Shown here in pieces: positions 35,650 through 40,255 of a stretch of DNA of 40,255 bases. Source of the DNA: a virus; the IMG/VR virus record IMGVR_UViG_3300027708_000034, positions 82,332 through 122,586 of that record; one strand, 5' to 3'. The translations under genes were made by a program, and so were the position numbers. The notes beneath the pieces were generated by a model. It saw only the letters and a list, made by a program, of their open reading frames with translations. It ran no database searches and was not told the origin of the DNA. Each line of letters opens with the position of its first letter. The stretch's first letter is position 1.

Positions 35650-36465
35650 TTATTCTGCTGCATTTGAACCACACTTGGCTCTTTTAGCCTTGGTCAACGC
35701 TCCAAAGTCCACAGGCCATTCCTGTCCAGGATTTAGTTCTCGAGCATTAGTTGGGAATTTATATTGCACACCTGCTATTTTTTCAATTTGATCAACAGGT
35801 ACCCTAAATCTAGTTAGGTCGTTGCCTAAATTAACATAGGGTTTTGTATGAGGGAACATCCATCCGGCAATCTCGTGTGTTTGATTATTGATTACGATTT
35901 TGTAATAGCCATGTGGAACAATAACACCGTTACCAATAGTAGGATCACCAGCGCCATATAATGCTCCAACGTAGATAGTAAATGCTTGATTGCGTTGAAC
36001 TGCCCAGCCTCGGACCGAAGTCTCTAACAATTTCCAAATTCCACGATTTAGGCTCCCATGTTGGGGATACATGTTGGTCATCAAGAAACTCTCGTATTCT
36101 ACTTGCTGAGTCCAACTCAAATCCCCGTCCGGTGCAGCATGTCCCTTGTCGTACCCGGTCCCAGCATAGTCGTCCGGTCTCGCACCGTTTGGGACTGATG
36201 CATCCGCTACAAAAGCATTGGTACGAGGGAAACATCCAAGGGCATTTTGTGGTAGTAGTGTGTACGCTACATACACGGGGATCTTTACGGGAGCATCGTA
36301 GGCCACTAGATATGCTTCACGGCAAATTGGCACGGCTGTACGTTGTGTTTGTGCAAAGCCATATGGGCTGTGTACTTGGCATGCCTGCGGTGGCAAGGGC
36401 GCACGTTGTTCCCAAGCAAATGCCTGTGTGGATAGGATCAGCAATCCTAGAAGTAATCGTTTCAT
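35650..36465 (-). CDS. Secreted DNA/RNA non-specific endonuclease (271 aa)
   Basis: The protein belongs to the NUC1/Serratia-nuclease-like beta-beta-alpha-metal family, which cuts DNA and RNA using a His base and an Asn-bound Mg ion. Residues 1-17 (MKRLLLGLLILSTQAFA) form a clear signal peptide with an AFA cleavage site. The catalytic motif appears as GYDKGHAAPDGD, with H109 as the expected base and Lys in place of the usual Arg of DRGH. NMYPQHGSLNRGIWKLLE supplies N131 and N140 (metal ligand) and E147. VGALYG and IVPHGYYKIVI follow, as in the family. Four cysteines after the signal peptide are consistent with periplasmic folding. It would reach the host periplasm or outside if processed by Sec. 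AAAAGG lies 7-12 bp before the ATG, with a TTAAATA box upstream. It probably derives from a bacterial gene. Confidence 0.88.
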   Translation of the reverse strand: MKRLLLGLLILSTQAFAWEQRAPLPPQACQVHSPYGFAQTQRTAVPICREAYLVAYDAPVKIPVYVAYTLLPQNALGCFPRTNAFVADASVPNGARPDDYAGTGYDKGHAAPDGDLSWTQQVEYESFLMTNMYPQHGSLNRGIWKLLETSVRGWAVQRNQAFTIYVGALYGAGDPTIGNGVIVPHGYYKIVINNQTHEIAGWMFPHTKPYVNLGNDLTRFRVPVDQIEKIAGVQYKFPTNARELNPGQEWPVDFGALTKAKRAKCGSNAAE

Positions 36466-36487
36466 AGAGGTACCTTTTAAGTACTAC

Positions 36488-36495
36488 TATTTAAC
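36488..36495 (-). promoter_or_regulatory. Late-promoter-like box before the nuclease gene
   Basis: GTTAAATA on the minus strand matches six of eight bases of the T4 late promoter box TATAAATA. It ends 22 bp before the nuclease ATG, which leaves a leader of about 16 bases containing AAAAGG. Confidence 0.45.
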
Positions 36496-36504
36496 CAAAC
36501 TATA

Positions 36505-39500
36505 TTATTTGGTCACTCTAAATGTAAAGCTGCCAATATGTCGGCATTCTATAGTAGAATCGGCCCAGATAGTGAATCCTTTGTTACGGGCCTTGCCGCA
36601 GAAGTCATTGTCCTCACTAATGGTATTGGCATGATCTATCGCGCTGTGATATTCAAACTGTGGATATCCTACTGACTGGAACACTTCCTTCTTGACCAAT
36701 ACACAGCCAAATCCGCAGCCCATGATCTGTACCAGTCCCCGGCCTTTTAGCTTGTCATGTGGCATGTTGGTTACCCCGCCATGTCCATTGTCTTCATATA
36801 TTTCTAACACATGTTGGTCAGGTTTACGTTGTATATACAGCCCGCTGACGATATCTTTGTTATGCGACAGTAATTTCTTCAGTGTATCACGTTCAAAGGC
36901 AATGTCGCTATCCACTGAGAATAGATAGTCATAGCTCTGTACAGTCCAGTGTGCGATTAGATTTCTTACTTGGTCGATGTTATAGCCGTAGAATGTTTGG
37001 AAGTCTACTTCGTATCCATCTGGAACTTCTAAATCATAGATAGATTTAAAAGTTTCAGGTTCGATGTATTTGGCCGTAGGTATTCCAACTAGGATTCGTT
37101 TCTTGTTCTTATCCCAGGGCTTGGTTTCCTGTACAGCAACAGACTGGCTCATGAGTCTGCGGGCTATGTCATGTAACTGGGGTTGTATGGTAGTATCATA
37201 TATCACACGCTCACGATCCAAAGCGCCGCCTGTCAGTGTAGGATCGCTAGTGGTCACAGCAAACTTGGTTTCGAAATCTAAATTAGCAATGAAGTAATTG
37301 GGCTTGCCCATGGCAATCTGTAGATCGAAGATGTAATTGTCACCAAAGAACACATCCAAGCCACTGGGAATAGGATGCCATGATGCCTTGTGACAGAAGA
37401 ACATGCTGCCAAATCCATATGTGTGCTTGCCCGGAGCCCATTTTACAATATCAATGCGCTTGTCAGTGATGGGTATCTGATTGAACACTTCGATGCCTGG
37501 ATGCAGGCCAAACAGTCCATTGCTGGGAGTCAGCATGTTTTGCAGTCGATCAAACACTTTCGTATCAAAGACAACATCATCGTTGACTATACATAATCTA
37601 TCGTACAATGCTTGCTCAACTCCAAAATTCCATGCAGGGTTTACAAAGGTATTGCGTCCTGGATCGAACATGCGTATCTTAGGATGATGGAGATCAGCAG
37701 GGGTGTTGGTGCTATCATTGTTAATGATGATAATTTCACCAACTGCCTCACAGTCACATAATACATGTAGGAAGTTTACAAACTGATCAGCCACACGCCA
37801 CATGGTGGGCACGATCACACTATACTTTTCTACTCGACGCTTGTTGACTATATCCCTGGCTGCTCTATTCTGTTCCTCAGCATTGACTTTATAATCATTC
37901 AACGGACTGGCATCGTTGTAGTTATAAACAACATCCTGTAGGCATTTTACCTTGCTGGGATCTGCTGCTTCTATCAAGGCATAGAATACGCTGCCATCAC
38001 CGCCTGCCTTGTACCATGTGCCATCGTCATATTGAAATAGGTCATCAGACAGGCCATTCATCAAACGCTTCTTAAACGTGCGCAGATGTGTATAGGGCAG
38101 TATCCAATTGAAGTGATGCTGTCTGTATGCACCTTGTCTTTTTACTTCTTCGGGATAGGGTTGGCTAATCAAAGGAATGTTATCAACCATGCTCCAGCAG
38201 GATCCATAGGTAAATTCAGTGGTACCATCATAGATAGTGTTGTAGTAACTGAATAGTGTGTTGTCATTGATCAAGCTGTCATCACCATCTAGTATGACGA
38301 CGATGGCATCATCCTCTACTATGGAACGTATAGCCTCTACTTGATTGCGAACAGCACCCATGTTCTCATCCTTGCGTATGCAGCTGAATTTTTGGAATAT
38401 ATCACGAGGCAGTCTATATACTGCTTCTACAGCATTGCCCATGCTACGATCTGAGGATGCATCGTCGATTATGATATGGTGGTAGTTGCTGTAGTCCTGC
38501 TGCGCCACACTCTGTATACAACGTTCGATGTGTTGTTCAGCATTGTACATGGTGCTAATCACTACGATCTTTTGTTCCTTGCCGCTTTTGTAATCTTCTA
38601 GTTCAACTGAGTTGTGATATCTGCGTCCGTATATCTTGTGCAGTCTGCGATTGATCTTAGTGACTTCTCTATATTCTGCTGCTGGCAGATAGGCACCACA
38701 CTCGCGGAACATGTGTTGACGCCATTGTCTTGCTACGCTATCCCACCCTGCGATGTCTTTGATGATGTTGCAGTAATATTGCTTTTGTTGATGTAGGTAC
38801 TTATTATGATATGCTTCCACTACCACTTGCACAAACTTGTCTACTTGGCTGGGTAAATCAATATGCTGGAACAAGTTATTGGGTTCCACGGCATAGTCGA
38901 TTAGGTAGCAGGCCTGCTCCAATGCGATTTCCTCCAGCCCACCAAACCTGCAGGTAATACTAGGAGTATTATACATCAAACTTTCCAGTGTGCTGATGCC
39001 ATATGTCTCGGGAAAGGCACATGGATAGATCATGAAGTTGGCCTTGCTCAATATGTTGGCAATCTCATTCTGTGGTATGACACCTGTGAAGTCGATGCCT
39101 CGTTCAGCATTGACTGGGTCAGCTGCCATGACGCGCCAATCTTTTTCCTGTTGATCAGGTTCCGAGCTTTCACTGAATCTATAGTAGCCGCCGACGATCT
39201 TTAATTGTGCATCAGGGATCTGTGCTTTGACTCTAGGCCAGATATGATTGACTAAAGGCATCATACCTTTGGTAACTGACGCATTGTAGACAAACAGGTT
39301 GGGATCTTTGGCCTTGATATCTACTTCAGGATTATAGTTGTAGGCACCATTGCGTGTGATAAAAATCTTACGTTTGAGTACTTCAAAATTGCGCCTCTTA
39401 CCGTGGTCGCAGTTTAGCACGTAGGTAGTATGCCAATCGCTAAGTGTGAAGATATCTGTGATTCGATCTGCAAGTGCCAATTCTTCGATCAATAAGTCGC

Positions 39501-39894
39501 CTAAACAGAATGTGTCGTGCATCCAAAGGATACGCATTTTGGCCCGACTCAATATCCTATCATATAGATTCATACCATGGAAGGGCCAAGCACGGCGGTC
39601 ATTTAGCTTGTCATACTGCCCGGGATCAACGAATGGAATTACTGTTCGGCTGCTGATCACTATGTCAAAATAGTGATCCTGTGCCAAATCGTTTAAGTTT
39701 CTGTAGGTCACACGATCATAAACACCTGGGACGGCGTGATCGATACAGTTATTGAAAACTGTAACTTCGAATCCCAAAGCTGCTAGTTCCTTGCTCATCA
39801 AAGTAACTGCGCTTTCGCTGCCGCCTAATCCCTGTTTGAATACTGTGGTACCATCGTAGGGTATGCCGATGATGTCGATAATAGCGATTTTCAT
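36505..39894 (-). CDS. Four-module glycosyltransferase fusion (1129 aa)
   Basis: Residues 1-410 resemble a GT-B fold GT4 enzyme: GGSESAV at 24-30, and FPETYGISTLESL near 293 is the E-x7-E donor-binding motif. Residues ~441-690 are a GT2/GT-A domain: VVISTMYNAEQHIERCIQSV, IIIDDASSDRS, and LDGDDSL near 534 as the DXD site. Residues ~689-900 are a second GT-A-like module (YSVIVPTMWRV, EIIIINNDST, NDDVVFD near 769). Residues ~930-1129 are a third (RILVGIPTAKYIEPETF, VDSDIAF near 993, then SEDNDFCGKARNKGF). There are no membrane segments, so it acts in the cytoplasm. It could assemble or cap a glycan on virion proteins or alter host surface sugar precursors; the sugar donors are unknown. No Shine-Dalgarno is present; a consensus sigma70 promoter ends 7 bp before the ATG. 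Confidence 0.86.
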   Translation of the reverse strand: MKIAIIDIIGIPYDGTTVFKQGLGGSESAVTLMSKELAALGFEVTVFNNCIDHAVPGVYDRVTYRNLNDLAQDHYFDIVISSRTVIPFVDPGQYDKLNDRRAWPFHGMNLYDRILSRAKMRILWMHDTFCLGDLLIEELALADRITDIFTLSDWHTTYVLNCDHGKRRNFEVLKRKIFITRNGAYNYNPEVDIKAKDPNLFVYNASVTKGMMPLVNHIWPRVKAQIPDAQLKIVGGYYRFSESSEPDQQEKDWRVMAADPVNAERGIDFTGVIPQNEIANILSKANFMIYPCAFPETYGISTLESLMYNTPSITCRFGGLEEIALEQACYLIDYAVEPNNLFQHIDLPSQVDKFVQVVVEAYHNKYLHQQKQYYCNIIKDIAGWDSVARQWRQHMFRECGAYLPAAEYREVTKINRRLHKIYGRRYHNSVELEDYKSGKEQKIVVISTMYNAEQHIERCIQSVAQQDYSNYHHIIIDDASSDRSMGNAVEAVYRLPRDIFQKFSCIRKDENMGAVRNQVEAIRSIVEDDAIVVILDGDDSLINDNTLFSYYNTIYDGTTEFTYGSCWSMVDNIPLISQPYPEEVKRQGAYRQHHFNWILPYTHLRTFKKRLMNGLSDDLFQYDDGTWYKAGGDGSVFYALIEAADPSKVKCLQDVVYNYNDASPLNDYKVNAEEQNRAARDIVNKRRVEKYSVIVPTMWRVADQFVNFLHVLCDCEAVGEIIIINNDSTNTPADLHHPKIRMFDPGRNTFVNPAWNFGVEQALYDRLCIVNDDVVFDTKVFDRLQNMLTPSNGLFGLHPGIEVFNQIPITDKRIDIVKWAPGKHTYGFGSMFFCHKASWHPIPSGLDVFFGDNYIFDLQIAMGKPNYFIANLDFETKFAVTTSDPTLTGGALDRERVIYDTTIQPQLHDIARRLMSQSVAVQETKPWDKNKKRILVGIPTAKYIEPETFKSIYDLEVPDGYEVDFQTFYGYNIDQVRNLIAHWTVQSYDYLFSVDSDIAFERDTLKKLLSHNKDIVSGLYIQRKPDQHVLEIYEDNGHGGVTNMPHDKLKGRGLVQIMGCGFGCVLVKKEVFQSVGYPQFEYHSAIDHANTISEDNDFCGKARNKGFTIWADSTIECRHIGSFTFRVTK

Positions 39895-39901
39895 ACTACT
39901 A

Positions 39902-39929
39902 ATTATACATTAGCAGCGGGCAGTGTCAA
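39902..39929 (-). promoter_or_regulatory. Consensus sigma70 promoter of the glycosyltransferase gene
   Basis: On the minus strand TTGACA (39929-39924) is followed by a 16-bp spacer and TATAAT (39907-39902), a perfect match to both bacterial sigma70 hexamers. Only seven bases (TAGTAGT) separate the -10 box from the ATG at 39894, so transcription would begin at or next to the start codon. This suggests transcription by unmodified host RNA polymerase, hence early or constitutive expression, unlike the late boxes of its neighbours. Confidence 0.75.
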
Positions 39930-39945
39930 GGTTCTTGGAGAGCAG

Positions 39946-40138
39946 TTATGCTACTGGGGTGATGCTGATCAATCCAGCAGTACCTGCTTGAAGCACGTTG
40001 ACTGTGCTGGTGCTGTCCAATTTAAAATGCTCGCACGAATTGGATGGCATCAATATGCAAGTAGCTGTACTGACTGTTCTTCCACCAAATGCTACGAAAG
40101 CTGGTTAGATGTATTCTATGAGTGGCCACTCTTAGCAT
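39946..40138 (-). pseudogene. Small structural-type gene, probably frameshifted
   Basis: An ATG at 40138 overlaps the stop of the fibre fragment upstream as TAATG, the same coupling seen at 790. That frame gives MLRVATHRIHLTSF... and stops after 38 codons at 40022. A second frame, open from 40104 to a stop at 39946, reads AFVAFGGRTVSTATCILMPS and ends with STSTVNVLQAGTAGLISITP followed by VA. The second frame has the look of a small phage beta-sandwich structural protein but has no start codon before the ATG at 40050. A single-base shift near 40102 would join the two into one ~63-residue protein. It could be a broken gene, a sequencing error, or a 34-residue ORF starting at 40050. Confidence 0.4.
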
Positions 40139-40255
40139 TATGCAAATCCCGTAACCAAACTAGCGTAGTACACACTGCCAGTATAGGTGATAGTTAATAG
40201 GTCAACGGAACCAACTGCGGTGCTTAGAGTTTTGAGTCCGCCGGCAAACTTCATA
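40138..40255 (-). CDS. C-terminal end of a tail fibre protein (enters at right edge)
   Basis: The frame enters from the right edge (first full codon at 40254) and stops at 40138, giving 38 residues. It contains KFAGGLKTLSTAVGSVDLLT and ends YYASLVTGFA. The pattern 'KFAGGxKTLSxxxGxxDxLxITYxGxxYYASLxxGFA' is a widespread C-terminal ending of phage tail fibre tips. The ATG at 40254 is probably an internal methionine. This shows that fibre genes lie on both sides of the glycosyltransferase-nuclease block. Confidence 0.7.
   Translation of the reverse strand, partial: MKFAGGLKTLSTAVGSVDLLTITYTGSVYYASLVTGFA

Noticed and set aside
35483-35674. Minus-strand 63-codon frame across the spacer
   Set aside because: Its composition is extremely Arg-rich, it overlaps the nuclease end in another frame and has no recognisable motif.
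35462-35791. Plus-strand 109-codon frame across the spacer
   Set aside because: Its second half is antisense to the conserved C-terminus of the nuclease, it has no ribosome binding site, and all neighbours are on the other strand. The spacer half is not excluded with certainty.
39988-40197. Plus-strand 69-codon frame at the right edge
   Set aside because: It is opposite the fibre C-terminus and the small structural-type frame, both of which have better coding character.

Overview
The window looks like part of a large tailed-phage genome, most likely a T4-like myovirus from an aquatic bacterial host. The evidence is as follows. (i) Nearly all the DNA is one tightly packed, co-oriented array of virion fibre genes on the minus strand. 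(ii) Several fibre modules are ones I recognise from T4-like marine phages: an Mtd/hyaluronidase-like N-terminus, a 'TGELRLSDGVTPGG' N-terminus, CYRDVG repeats, GALxVxGGxGIG repeats and collagen-like repeats. (iii) A perfect T4-type late promoter box (TATAAATA) and several close relatives precede genes. There are no rRNA, tRNA, integrase, transposase or CRISPR features. The host and exact phage taxon cannot be fixed from the sequence.

Layout, read in the direction of transcription (right to left). At the right edge are the last 38 codons of a fibre gene and a small, probably frameshifted reading frame. Next comes an accessory block. It begins with a 1129-residue protein carrying four glycosyltransferase-like modules, preceded by a consensus sigma70 promoter placed so that the mRNA would be leaderless. 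It continues with a secreted DNA/RNA non-specific nuclease, a 191-bp spacer without a convincing gene, a small HExxH metallopeptidase and an 82-residue acidic protein.

From 34754 to the left edge everything is adhesin or fibre, about 34.7 kb. In order these are: an 813-residue collagen-like protein with a Cys-rich tip; a 2445-residue protein with 17 Ig-like repeats and a collagen-like tail; a 1357-residue beta-helix/CYRDVG-repeat protein; two small structural proteins (113 and 135 residues); a 3081-residue giant fibre; a 1642-residue fibre with its 134-residue putative assembly partner; a 598-residue lectin-domain fibre; a 955-residue fibre with its 133-residue partner; and the start of a glycine-rich adhesin running off the left edge. 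Genes abut or overlap by a few bases, so the array is probably transcribed as long late units restarted at internal late promoters.

The fibres are built from a shared kit of exchangeable parts: a common N-terminal cap (NGxTxxxNGITYxYN), about 55 copies of a GALxVxGGxGIG repeat, a GDxWYxxxTDxxYRYT module, C1q-like and LamG-like sugar-binding folds, and collagen rods with a small GHLW-type insert. Many copies are nearly identical in DNA, both within and between genes, which would allow recombination to shorten, lengthen or swap fibre tips. The clearest case is a pair of in-frame direct repeats, 2931 bp apart, that bracket a beta-helix/LamG module in the giant fibre.
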